NCBI GenBank assembly: GCA_020637365.1
Contig: JACJWE010000002.1
Location: 1,054,001-1,118,000 of the forward strand
Direction of reading: 5' to 3'
Origin: Acidimicrobiia bacterium
GTDB taxonomy: Bacteria > Actinomycetota > Acidimicrobiia > IMCC26256 > JAGNEX01
DNA length: 64,000 nucleotides
Shown here: one piece after another, positions 8,934 through 17,442 of the stretch
Layout of the letters: every line of letters begins with the position of its first letter
Numbering within the stretch: the stretch's first letter is position 1
The notes under the pieces: generated by a model
The model's database searches: none
What the model was told of the DNA's origin: nothing
The model's input: only the letters and a program-made list of their open reading frames with translations
Program-made: the position numbers and the translations under genes

Positions 8934-10736
8934 GTGCTGACGCAAGCTGACATTTCGGCAGAAGTCGAAGGCCAGACGGTTACATCTCGTTTTCGCGACA
9001 CGGTTCGCGAGCTGCCAGATCGCGTGGCTTTGCGAGCAAAGGACGGCGATGGCTGGGTCGAATACACCTATGCCGATTATGCCGACAGCGCTTGTAAGGT
9101 CGCCGCTGGGCTGGGTGCCGCTGGCCTCCAAAAGGGTGACCGCGTCGTGCTGATGATGCGCAACATCCCCGAGTTCCACTGGACCGATATGGGTGTACTG
9201 CTCGCTGGCGGCACTCCGATCAGCATCTACAACTCGTCCGCTCCTGACCAGGTCCAATATCTGGTGTCTCACTGCGGCGCAACCGTCGCCATTGTCGAAG
9301 ACGAAGAATTTTTGGGTCGGATCCAAGAGGTATGGGACCAACTGCCCGATCTGAAAACGGTCTTTGTCCTCCATACGCCTGAATCTGGCCTGCCCGACGG
9401 TGTCTCGGACTGGGACGAGCTCACCGACCACGACCCGGTGGATCTCGATGAGGCCGCTGAAATCTGCGCACCCGAAGACTTGCTGACTCTCATCTACACC
9501 TCCGGTACGACGGGTCCGCCGAAGGGCGTGATGCTCTCGCACCACAACATCACCTGGTTGTCCGGCTCCTATGACCATGTTCCGCAACCGTCGCGCAGCG
9601 GCATGCGGCTGGTGTCGTACCTGCCGATGGCTCACATCGCCGAGCGGGCGGTGTCCTATTACATGGCGACCTTGCTCGGCCAAGAGGTCACGACCTGTCC
9701 CGATCCGAAGCTGCTTGCCGAATACCTCCCCGAATGTCGGCCGCAACTGTTCTTTGCGGTGCCTCGCGTCTGGGAGAAGCTCTACGGCGGTATCCAATCG
9801 GCGCTGGCGGCAGACCCCGAACGCAAGCAAAAGTTTGACGAAGCGGTTGCTGTTGGTGACCAGGTGCGCAAACTCCGTGAGTCGCGCCAGGAGATTCCGG
9901 CCGAGCTGCAAGAGACCTACGACTTTGTCGACGCTGTTGCGTTTTCCAACGTGAAGGCGCTGATCGGGTTGGACCAGTGCGAGATTGCTGTGACGGGCGC
10001 CGCTCCGATCCCACCAGAGATCATCAACTTCTTCTCCAACATCGGCATTCCACTGTCATCGGTGTACGGCCTGTCCGAAACGACGGGGCCAATCACCTGG
10101 ACCCACGAAGACCGGCGCACATCGACCGTCGGCCCAGCGATCCCCGGATGTCAAGTAATCCTGGGCGAAGACGGTGAAGTACTCGGCAAGGGCGGCAACA
10201 TCTTCCTCGGCTACTACAACGATCCTGAACGGACCGCCGAGGTCATGGATGACGAGGGCTGGTTCCACACCGGCGACATCGGCGAGTTCGACGACGATGG
10301 CCAGCTGCGCATCGTCGACCGCAAGAAGGAACTCATCATCACCGCCGGTGGCAAGAACATCTCCTGCAAACCTCGAAGCGGCACTGAAGGCACACAACCT
10401 CGTTGGGCAAGTCTGCGTGATCGGTGACAACAAGCCGTTCCTGAGCGCGCGCTCATCGTCGTCGATGGCGACGTTGCTCCGGCATGGGCCGCCGCCCAGG
10501 GTATCGAGTTCACCACGATGGCCGACTTCATCGAAGAGCCGGTCGTTCGCCAGGTCATCAGCGACTGGGTTACCGAGGCTAACGGCCAGTTTTCACGGGT
10601 CGAACAAATCAAGAAGTACACCCTGCTCGGTGAGGAATGGCAGCCCGATAGCGAGTTCTTGACCCCGACCATGAAGCTGAAGCGACGCGGCGTTCATTCG
10701 ACATATGTCGATGAGATCGAGGCGATGTACAACTAG
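8934..10736 (+). CDS. long-chain fatty-acid-CoA ligase (FadD15-like), frame broken and restored near the C-terminus
   Basis: An AMP-forming ligase that activates long-chain fatty acids to acyl-CoA. The P-loop-like motif IYTSGTTGPPKGVMLSHHN, the A5 motif YGLSETTGP, HTGDIGEFDDDG and DRKKELIITAGGKNIS are present. The GTG at 8934 has a GGAGGC ribosome site 8 bases upstream. After GGKNIS, at about 10363-10365, the frame shifts. The continuation (PANLEAALKAHNLVGQVCVIGDNKPFLSA) is in frame +1 until about 10449, where an extra CG returns it to the first frame (VVDGD to the stop at 10736). Literal translation stops at 10427. Repaired, the protein is 600 residues, the normal family length. Sequencing error is the simplest cause; a mutated gene is possible. 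Confidence 0.85.
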
Positions 10737-10752
10737 CCGGTCCGAATCGAGC

Positions 10753-11382
10753 ATGTCAGAGCATCAGCGGCAACGCCTGAGTTCAGACGAAAAATGCTGG
10801 TGGCCCGGCGATGATGATCTGTACTTGGCCTATCACGACACCGAGTGGGGTAGGCCAAGTACCGATCGAGTCGACATCTACGAGAAGCTGGTTTTGGAGG
10901 GCTTCCAAGCGGGGCTGAACTGGATCGCTATTCTGCGCAAACGCGATCGGTTTCGCGAATGCTTTCACGGGTTCGTGCCCGAATTGGTCGCTCAGATGAG
11001 CAGGGACGACGTCGAGTCGTTGATGGCCGACGCGGGCATCATCCGCAACCGGCGCAAGATCGAGGCGGCCATCGCTAACGCTCAAACGCTTTTGAACGTG
11101 GAGGATGCGGGGAACTCGCTGGTCGATCTGGTCTGGAGTTTCGAACCCGACCAGTCGAGTCGGCCAGCGGTGATCACCCGCGAGGTCGTTTCGGGGCTCG
11201 CTTCGACGCCGGAGTCAAGCGCACTCAGCAAAGAGCTGAAGCGAAGGGGATTTCAGTTTGTGGGTCCGACGACGGCTTATGCCCTGATGCAGTCGATGGG
11301 GGTCGTCAACGACCATGTCGAGGGTTGTCCCCAGCGTGAGGAATGCCTTTCGGAACGGCAGACTCTTTCAGCGCCCTGTTAA
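10753..11382 (+). CDS. tag: DNA-3-methyladenine glycosylase I
   Basis: A 209-residue base-excision enzyme that removes 3-methyladenine from alkylated DNA. The Tag signature is clear: Cys and Trp in EKCWWPGDDDLYLAYHDTEWG, then YEKLVLEGFQAGLNWIAILRKR, and a zinc site built from an N-terminal Cys and His plus the C-terminal His and Cys in NDHVEGCPQR. The ATG at 10753 is chosen because homologous sequence begins there. Its last 77 bases overlap the convergent GGDEF gene, so the two messages are antisense to each other at their 3-prime ends. Confidence 0.92.
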   Translation: MSEHQRQRLSSDEKCWWPGDDDLYLAYHDTEWGRPSTDRVDIYEKLVLEGFQAGLNWIAILRKRDRFRECFHGFVPELVAQMSRDDVESLMADAGIIRNRRKIEAAIANAQTLLNVEDAGNSLVDLVWSFEPDQSSRPAVITREVVSGLASTPESSALSKELKRRGFQFVGPTTAYALMQSMGVVNDHVEGCPQREECLSERQTLSAPC

Positions 11383-12397
11383 CGCCGGGTGGCGCCTGGC
11401 TCGTTACGCAGGCAGATCGATCCCCTCGAGCATCGAACTCGCGGCGGGCGAGGTCGACGACGTTGCCCAAATGAGGCGGTCCCGCTGCGGCGGACGTCCA
11501 GACGTACCGACGACCATCGAGCCGGGCAAGGAGCGAACCCCGCATCGCGCGTTTGGCCTCGTACATCAATTCATCGGCCGCCTGCAGGGCCGAACCGCTC
11601 AGATCTCGTGCCATTCCTGTCGCCAAGCCCGCTGATGCCGTCACGTGCAGCGCGAGATCGTCGATTTGGACAGGATCGTCGAAAACTCGGGTGATCCGCG
11701 TGGCGATGCGATCGACGCCTTCGGCGGTGCTGAGACGGGTGAGCAGGATGACGAATTCGTCGCCACCCATCCGGACGACCATATCGGTCGATCGAGTCAC
11801 CCGCTCGAGGCGGCGCGCGAACTCTTGAAGCACGACATCGCCAACGGCATGGCCGTAGGTGTCATTGATGGACTTGAACCCGTCGAGATCCGCCACGATG
11901 ATCGAATGCCGTTCATCAGGTCGCGACGCGGCGATGGTTTGGATATGTTCATCCAGGGCACGGCGGTTCGAAACGCCTGTCAGCGGGTCGGTGTTCGCGG
12001 CGGCAACGGCCGCGACCGCCGCACCGAGGTCATCGCTCGTGTCGTACGCGAGGGTTCGGATCTCGACGATGTCTCCCTCGGGGCCGAAGATCGCTGTTTC
12101 GGTCCACTCGACCATGCGTTCGACGCCGTCGTGACGTCTAGACAGTCGTTTCACCGACAGCGTCGGATGTTGTGGCGTGAGCGACGCGAGTGCTTCGACG
12201 ACGCGGATCTGCTCGCTGCTGGCGATGCGGTCGATCCAACGATGCCCGACGAGGGCCTCGGGGTGTGCACCGTAGAAGGAGCCGTATGCTCGATTGGCCC
12301 AGAGGATGGTTGTGTCGGGCGTCGAGCGGCACATGAGTGTCGGGATCTGTTCGACCATCTCGGCAATGGCTTCAAGATGATCGATGTGTCGCTCCAT
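11306..12397 (-). CDS. PAS-GGDEF diguanylate cyclase
   Basis: A 363-residue soluble diguanylate cyclase that makes cyclic di-GMP. A PAS sensor domain covers about residues 5-120 (TPDTTILWANRAYGSFYG, then FGPEGDIVEIRTLAYDTSD), followed by a GGDEF domain at about 135-300. The active site motif is intact (MGGDEF at 210-215), as are DLDGFKSINDTYGH and the inhibitory I-site RSTD at 202-205, exactly five residues before the motif. The ATG at 12397 is preferred over an upstream start at 12451. It converges on and overlaps the tag gene. The signal sensed is unknown. Confidence 0.9.
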   Translation of the reverse strand: MERHIDHLEAIAEMVEQIPTLMCRSTPDTTILWANRAYGSFYGAHPEALVGHRWIDRIASSEQIRVVEALASLTPQHPTLSVKRLSRRHDGVERMVEWTETAIFGPEGDIVEIRTLAYDTSDDLGAAVAAVAAANTDPLTGVSNRRALDEHIQTIAASRPDERHSIIVADLDGFKSINDTYGHAVGDVVLQEFARRLERVTRSTDMVVRMGGDEFVILLTRLSTAEGVDRIATRITRVFDDPVQIDDLALHVTASAGLATGMARDLSGSALQAADELMYEAKRAMRGSLLARLDGRRYVWTSAAAGPPHLGNVVDLARREFDARGDRSACVTSQAPPGVNRALKESAVPKGIPHAGDNPRHGR

Positions 12398-12522
12398 CTC
12401 ACTCACCTGCGTCCCACATGGATGCGGCAGCCAGATGGCCACCACTCCCAAGGCAATAGATCCTAACTTTCTACAATATCGCAGAAGTAGATCGATAACC
12501 CAGGGAGTGGCGGACCTTTTAC

Positions 12523-14541
12523 TCAGAGTGAAGGTGTGGCGGACGCGGTATGCCCCTGTCGGTAGCCGATCGCTAGGTCAGCCATCTCCATCATGATGGT
12601 GGCGATGCTGTAATCCTTGGGTGTGAAAATTCGTGTGACACCAGCGGCGAGCAGTTGGGCCTGATCAACATCGGGGATAATCCCACCCACCACGACGGGC
12701 GCGTCCACCTCGTTGTGGCGAAGCAGGCGAAGAATCTCGGGGATGAGCTCCATATGGGACCCCGACAGGATCGATAGCCCGATCAAGTCGACGTCTTCGT
12801 CGCGAGCGGCATCGGCAATCTGATCCGGTGTCAGCCGAATACCCTGGTAGATCACTTCCATACCAGCGTCGCGCGCAGCGACAGCGATTTGTTCCGCCCC
12901 ATTTGAATGGCCATCGAGCCCCGGTTTGCCAACGAGAATCTTTGGTGGCCCACCCAGACGTTCCGCCGCCGCTGTAACCGTTTGGCGTACGCCGCGAAGC
13001 GTCGTGGCGATCCCGCCGACAGCGCCCGCAACGCCGGTAGGTGCTCGATACTCGCCAAAGACCCCGCGCAACGCGTCGGCCCATTCACCTACCGTGCCAC
13101 CTGCCTTGGCGAGCACGATGGTGGCGGGCATGAGGTTGTTGCCGGTCTCTGCGGTCGCGACGAGATCGAGAAGCGCTCGATCAACCGCCGCCTGATCACG
13201 CGTTGCGCGCCAGGCCTGGATCGCAGCGATCTGTTCTGTTTCGACGGCGGGGTCCACGACCAGGATCGACTCTTCGCCGTCGAGTCCGCTGGTCAACGGT
13301 GACTGTGCCGTTTCTGTGAACGAATTGACCCCTATGACCTTGAGCTCGCCGCTTTCGATCTGACGCCGCCGTTCGGTGTGCGACGCGACCAGTCGCCCTT
13401 TGAGGTGTTCGATGGTCTCGAAAACCCCACCGTTGTGAAGAATCCAATCGAGCTCATCGGAAGCGCCGCCAACGAGCTCGTCCACTTTCGCCTTCACGAC
13501 CACCGAGCCGTCGAAAAGGTCACCATATTCGAGTAAGTCCGACTCAAAAGCCAACACCTGCTGCATCCGCAGCGACCATTGTTGGTCCCATGGACGAGGA
13601 AGGCCCAGGGCTTCGTTCCACGCCGGAAGCTGGATAGCGCGTGCCCGGGCGTCTTTGCTCAGCGTGACGCCCAGCATCTCCAAGACGATGCGCTGCACAT
13701 TGTTCTCAGGCTGTGATTCGGTCAACCCCAATGAGTTGACCTGGACGCCGTAGCGGAAACGCCGCAGCTTCGGATCGGTCACGCCATAACGATCTGCGGT
13801 GATGCGGTCCCACATCTGGGTGAATGCCCGCATTTTGCACATTTCCTCGACGAACCGGATTCCCGCGTTGACAAAGAAGGAGATTCGCCCCACGACCTGA
13901 GGAAACATCTCATCGCTGATCGTGCCCGATTCGCGAACGGCATCGAGGACTCCAATAGCGGTCGCGAGCGCGTATGCGATCTCTTGGGTTGGGGTCGCCC
14001 CAGCCTCTTGGAGGTGATAGGAGCAGATGTTGATCGGGTTCCATTTGGGGACATTGGACACGGTGTAGGTGACCATGTCGACGATCAAACGTCGAGACGG
14101 GCCGGGGGGAAAGATGTAGGTCCCGCGGCTGAGATACTCCTTGACGATGTCGTTCTGGGTGGTCCCGGCGAGCAGCGAGATATCGGCGCCCTGTTCTTCC
14201 GCCGCTGCAATGTAGAGCGCGAGCAGCCACATCGCGGTGGCATTGATCGTCATCGAGGTGTTCATCTCTTCGATCGGGATCTGATCGAAGAGCGTTCGCA
14301 TCTCGCCGAGGTGAGGGATCGGAACGCCAACCTTGCCGACCTCACCGCGGGCAAGCGGGTTGTCGGGGTCGTACCCGGTTTGGGTCGGAAGATCAAAGGC
14401 GACGGAAAGCCCCGTTTGGCCTTTGGCCAGATTGGTTCGGTACAGCGCATTCGATGCCTGCGCGGAGCTGTGGCCCGAATAGGTGCGCATCACCCAAGGT
14501 CTGTCCTTGGGTGTAGCCGATCTTTCGACGTGCTCTGACAT
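12523..14541 (-). CDS. ecm: coenzyme-B12-dependent acyl-CoA mutase, ethylmalonyl-CoA mutase type
   Basis: A 672-residue fused mutase with a catalytic TIM-barrel domain (about 1-520) and a cobalamin-binding domain (about 540-660). The B12 motif is GKPGLDGHSNGAEQIA, which resembles ethylmalonyl-CoA mutase (Ecm/MeaA) more than the KMGQDGHDRG form of methylmalonyl-CoA mutase. RTYSGHSSAQASNALYR, GLSVAFDLPTQTGYDPD and NEALGLPRPWDQQWSLRMQQ are also Ecm-like. It would convert ethylmalonyl-CoA to methylsuccinyl-CoA, or act on methylmalonyl-CoA. The ATG at 14541 has a GGAGGG ribosome site 7 bases upstream. No crotonyl-CoA carboxylase/reductase is present in the window, so the pathway is inferred. No B12 riboswitch is visible upstream. 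Confidence 0.9.
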   Translation of the reverse strand: MSEHVERSATPKDRPWVMRTYSGHSSAQASNALYRTNLAKGQTGLSVAFDLPTQTGYDPDNPLARGEVGKVGVPIPHLGEMRTLFDQIPIEEMNTSMTINATAMWLLALYIAAAEEQGADISLLAGTTQNDIVKEYLSRGTYIFPPGPSRRLIVDMVTYTVSNVPKWNPINICSYHLQEAGATPTQEIAYALATAIGVLDAVRESGTISDEMFPQVVGRISFFVNAGIRFVEEMCKMRAFTQMWDRITADRYGVTDPKLRRFRYGVQVNSLGLTESQPENNVQRIVLEMLGVTLSKDARARAIQLPAWNEALGLPRPWDQQWSLRMQQVLAFESDLLEYGDLFDGSVVVKAKVDELVGGASDELDWILHNGGVFETIEHLKGRLVASHTERRRQIESGELKVIGVNSFTETAQSPLTSGLDGEESILVVDPAVETEQIAAIQAWRATRDQAAVDRALLDLVATAETGNNLMPATIVLAKAGGTVGEWADALRGVFGEYRAPTGVAGAVGGIATTLRGVRQTVTAAAERLGGPPKILVGKPGLDGHSNGAEQIAVAARDAGMEVIYQGIRLTPDQIADAARDEDVDLIGLSILSGSHMELIPEILRLLRHNEVDAPVVVGGIIPDVDQAQLLAAGVTRIFTPKDYSIATIMMEMADLAIGYRQGHTASATPSL

Positions 14542-14722
14542 GTGACCCTCCAGTTGTGCGTTCGGTCCACATTCTACGAATGAGACCTCACGAACAGCCG
14601 CCCGACGTCCACCTGAAGCGGTCGTATCGGTAGCGACCACCAAGCCCCAGCAGAACCGATCGTTGATCCATCGTGGCAGGCCGATAACACGAGGGGTTTC
14701 AGATACCGGTAGGTTTCCGTCC

Positions 14723-15304
14723 ATGTCAGACACCAATACGCCGCCCGACGGGCTGGTTCGCTACCGCCTGATCACCGGATCCAACGACGAAGAACTTTCC
14801 GAGCGGGTCTGCGAAGCGCTCGCTCAGGGATACTCGCTTCACGGCAACCCGGTGATCTCCAACGCGGAGGGCATGCTCGTCTTCGGTCAGGCCGTCGCCT
14901 GGAAGCCCAAGCCCGATAGGAGCCGTGATCGAGGTTTTGATCGGGGCCGACCGCCCAAGGGTCGCGATGACTGGCGCGACGGCGGCCGTGGCGGTCGCCG
15001 AGATGACCGTGGTGGCGGGCGACGCGACGATCGCGGTGGAGACCGTGGTGGTCGCCGAGATGACCGTGGTGGTGGGCGACGCGACGATCGCGGTGGTGGG
15101 CGAGGCGGATACGACCGTGGCCGCCGGGGACAGGACGACGGTGGGCGCGGCCCATACGGCAACCGTCCCAAGTGGAACCAGCGCACCTCGGAAGGTGATC
15201 GCCGCGGCGGCAGTCGGGTGACCAAGAAGACGTGGGATGTTCCCTCTGAGCCTCCAGCGAGCGAGGTGTCTCAAGAGGTGGCCGAGCTCCTTGGTGAAGG
15301 CTGA
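14723..15304 (+). CDS. DUF1737 protein with RGG-rich tail
   Basis: A 193-residue protein with two parts. Residues about 10-62 match the DUF1737 domain (YRLITGSNDEELSERVCEAL, then GYSLHGNPVISNAEGM and GQAVAW). Residues about 65-160 are an arginine/glycine/aspartate-rich region of repeated GRRDDRGG units, built partly from a 57-base tandem repeat (14993-15106). RGG-rich tails commonly bind RNA, so an RNA-related role is plausible but inferred. The C-terminal 30 residues are ordinary sequence ending ELLGEG. The start at 14723 is the ATG preceding the domain. The next gene begins 9 bases after its stop, suggesting an operon. Confidence 0.85.
   Translation: MSDTNTPPDGLVRYRLITGSNDEELSERVCEALAQGYSLHGNPVISNAEGMLVFGQAVAWKPKPDRSRDRGFDRGRPPKGRDDWRDGGRGGRRDDRGGGRRDDRGGDRGGRRDDRGGGRRDDRGGGRGGYDRGRRGQDDGGRGPYGNRPKWNQRTSEGDRRGGSRVTKKTWDVPSEPPASEVSQEVAELLGEG
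14993..15106 (+). repeat. 57-base tandem repeat, two copies, coding
   Basis: Copies at 14993-15049 and 15050-15106 match at 46 of the first 47 positions and diverge in the last 10. The unit is 19 codons, so copy-number change would keep the frame and lengthen or shorten the RGG tail. Confidence 0.85.
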
Positions 15305-15312
15305 GTCGACCG

Positions 15313-15582
15313 ATGAGTACGCCAAACCCGTTAGAACAACGCTTGGCCGACACGATCCTTGAACCCGAGGTCACATCCCTTCCGGTCCTCGACGACGGCG
15401 ATCATGACCGGTTTTCCCACTATGCCAAAAAGGCAGATATCACCCGTGCCCACATCGAGGGTGTCCCCATCCGGGCGTTGTGCGGCAAGATCTGGGTGCC
15501 GAGCCGTGATCCCTCGAGATACCCGATCTGCCCGGACTGTAAGACGATCTTCGAGCTCATCAAGTCGTCAACCACGAACTAG
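15313..15582 (+). CDS. DUF3039 protein
   Basis: An 89-residue actinobacterial protein of unknown function. It has the DUF3039 hallmarks: HDRFSHYAKK, then VPIRALCGKIWVPSRDPSRYPICPDCKTIFE. Cys57 and the CPDC pair at about 73-76 form a likely zinc site together with His35. It starts 9 bases after the DUF1737-RGG gene and probably shares its message. Its role is not known. Confidence 0.85.
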   Translation: MSTPNPLEQRLADTILEPEVTSLPVLDDGDHDRFSHYAKKADITRAHIEGVPIRALCGKIWVPSRDPSRYPICPDCKTIFELIKSSTTN

Positions 15583-15645
15583 GTGGGCGGTGTCGAACGC
15601 GTGGCGCACGTCTCGACATCCCGGCATCACCACTCGCAGAGTTCT

Positions 15646-15663
15646 CCGGTTTCGACAAACCGG
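15646..15663. terminator. bidirectional terminator-like hairpin
   Basis: CCGGTTT (15646-15652) and AAACCGG (15657-15663) form a perfect 7-bp stem with a 4-base loop. It lies between two convergent genes (DUF3039 and the minus-strand membrane gene), where a shared terminator is expected. Confidence 0.6.
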
Positions 15664-15742
15664 GCCGAGGACTGAAGAAATCCCGTCCTTGCGACCAGCG
15701 CGCCGGACGGCCGCACCGGGACGTCCCTCGACCCCGTCGCCG

Positions 15743-16963
15743 CTATCTTTCGCCCTGCTGGTCGGGGAGATGTTTGCGGAGCTGGTCCATCTCGATCGGT
15801 GTGCCGATCAGTTCAGCGACGATTGCCCCGACGCTTGGAGACAACGCCGTGACATCGGTGATCGGAGCGGATGGCAACGCCGGATGTGCTGCAAGGCGTG
15901 GACGAATTCCGTAACCGAGCCAGCTCGGCGGTGGGAGCGCAATCCGTGAGGCCTCGAGCACCGCTGTCGCTACAAAGGGGTTGGGGCGAGTTTCTGTCCC
16001 GATGCTGGTATCAGTGAATGACAGCCAGCGTGACGGCGGCTCGGTCAAGGTGGCGATCGCTGCGGCGTCGCGAGCTTCGGGCTGCCGCAATCGTGCGATG
16101 AGCTCGATGACGTCTTGGCGGGGGTCGGTCGTTGTGGCGGTCGCGACGATCTCACTCGACGGGAGAACGGTCGCGATGCGTCGCGCGACAAATGCGGCTT
16201 CTTGTGTCGCCGTTGCCGGAGCGCAGATCAGGACTTCGTCGGAATCGCAGCGGCAGAGGCGACAGCCGTCTCGCAAGGTGTGTGCCAACACCCGACGCTG
16301 GAGGCGACGCTCTAGCGACCAGCTTCTCGCAGGGGTCGTTCGAATCAACATGGTGCTGAGGGGACTCTGTGTCGACGCAGCTGCCATCGCGGCCGGCAGC
16401 GAGCGTCGACGCATGGTCCGATAGGAAATCCACCGTCGGCGGTGCACCCGGTTCAGAAGCCGTTCGGGCACATCTGGGCTCATCACCAGAACGGTGGCCG
16501 AAACGCCCAAGGCGACAGCGCAGCCAAATACCTCCGCACTGGTTCCGAACAACACAGCGAGCACCGAGCAGAGTACGAGCGCGTAGGACGCGCCGAGCAC
16601 GGTGTAGGCCCCGCCGAGTCCGCGCGATCGGGTGAAGAGATGGATCGCCACGCTCAGGCCAACGCCGCCGACGATCAGTACAGCTCCTTGGATCGCTGGC
16701 TGTGGAGATGTCGCCGCGGTGAGGACTCCCAGGAGCGCACTTGCAACAAGAATGGCGACGGCGATGGTGCCTGGATTTCTGGGCTGAGCGGCGGCGGCTC
16801 CAGAGGGGCGCCGCCGAACGCGACCGGTCCCTCGGTGGGCGTTGCGCCACGTCTCATGTGACGCTGCGGCAGCGGGATGAGCAGCCGCCTGGTCATCGGA
16901 TGCGTCGGTGAAGTCGCCGTACTCGACGGCAGGTGCGGGTCGGGTGTGGGTGGTCGGTGTCAT
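15743..16963 (-). CDS. uncharacterised four-helix membrane protein
   Basis: I do not recognise a family with confidence. The 406-residue product has a polar, alanine-rich N-terminus, four hydrophobic helices at about residues 65-85, 92-108, 116-137 and 142-163, and then a 240-residue cytoplasmic part. That part contains CRCDSDEVLICAP followed by a helix (EAAFVARRIATVLP), which looks like a worn GGDEF domain (RLGGDEFLILLP pattern), but the active motif is absent. The start is ATG 16963; an upstream start at 17017 would add 18 residues. Composition is similar to neighbouring genes. Confidence 0.6.
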   Translation of the reverse strand: MTPTTHTRPAPAVEYGDFTDASDDQAAAHPAAAASHETWRNAHRGTGRVRRRPSGAAAAQPRNPGTIAVAILVASALLGVLTAATSPQPAIQGAVLIVGGVGLSVAIHLFTRSRGLGGAYTVLGASYALVLCSVLAVLFGTSAEVFGCAVALGVSATVLVMSPDVPERLLNRVHRRRWISYRTMRRRSLPAAMAAASTQSPLSTMLIRTTPARSWSLERRLQRRVLAHTLRDGCRLCRCDSDEVLICAPATATQEAAFVARRIATVLPSSEIVATATTTDPRQDVIELIARLRQPEARDAAAIATLTEPPSRWLSFTDTSIGTETRPNPFVATAVLEASRIALPPPSWLGYGIRPRLAAHPALPSAPITDVTALSPSVGAIVAELIGTPIEMDQLRKHLPDQQGER

Positions 16964-17442
16964 ATCGTCAAAGCCGTCGTCTGGGAGTTTGAATGCACGG
17001 CTGTAGACGCCGCACACACCAATCGCTTGCCACCGAACGTAGTCAATCCAATATCGCGATAGCCACTAAATATTGGCACAGGGCTGGCATAAACGGAGTT
17101 CGCCCGGCCGCGGGGGTCTTCTTTCCGCGATTGCGCTATCACGTGGGAAACTGGGCACTCGCGGTGTGGCGCGCGCGTCCCGAGGCGCGCAGCAGACCGA
17201 GACCACAATCAGGACGGTGGCGGTCGACATGGAGGCACAAATCGTGCAGATGTACGGGTCGACGCCATGAATTGGCGCTTCGGCGAAGCCTCTGACCGCC
17301 ACCTCGACACAGGAACGATCTGCTGGTCTGATCCGGCCGATCTGCTCGATCGACGTACCCGGCTAGGCGGCTCTGGCATGGCGCCAGGCCGGCACGACGG
17401 GTCGAGGGGCAATCAACGACAGGTCAAGGGGTGGAGAGGTCG
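16964..17442. other. intergenic region, 479 bases, with two inverted repeats
   Basis: No gene is supported here. CCAATAT (17048-17054) and ATATTGG (17070-17076) form a 7-bp inverted repeat with a 15-base loop in a locally AT-rich stretch that could hold the promoter of the minus-strand membrane gene. GCGCGC repeats flank 17177-17184. A frame starting at 17267 runs into the next gene in the wrong frame and looks like a shadow. Confidence 0.45.

Noticed and set aside
14542..14722. Possible cobalamin riboswitch upstream of the B12 mutase
   Set aside because: The leader is short and I find no B12-box-like sequence; the mutase has a plain ribosome site.
14772..15374. 200-codon frame antisense to the RGG-tail gene (His/Arg-rich product)
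   Set aside because: Its odd composition only reflects the reverse reading of the 57-base repeat.
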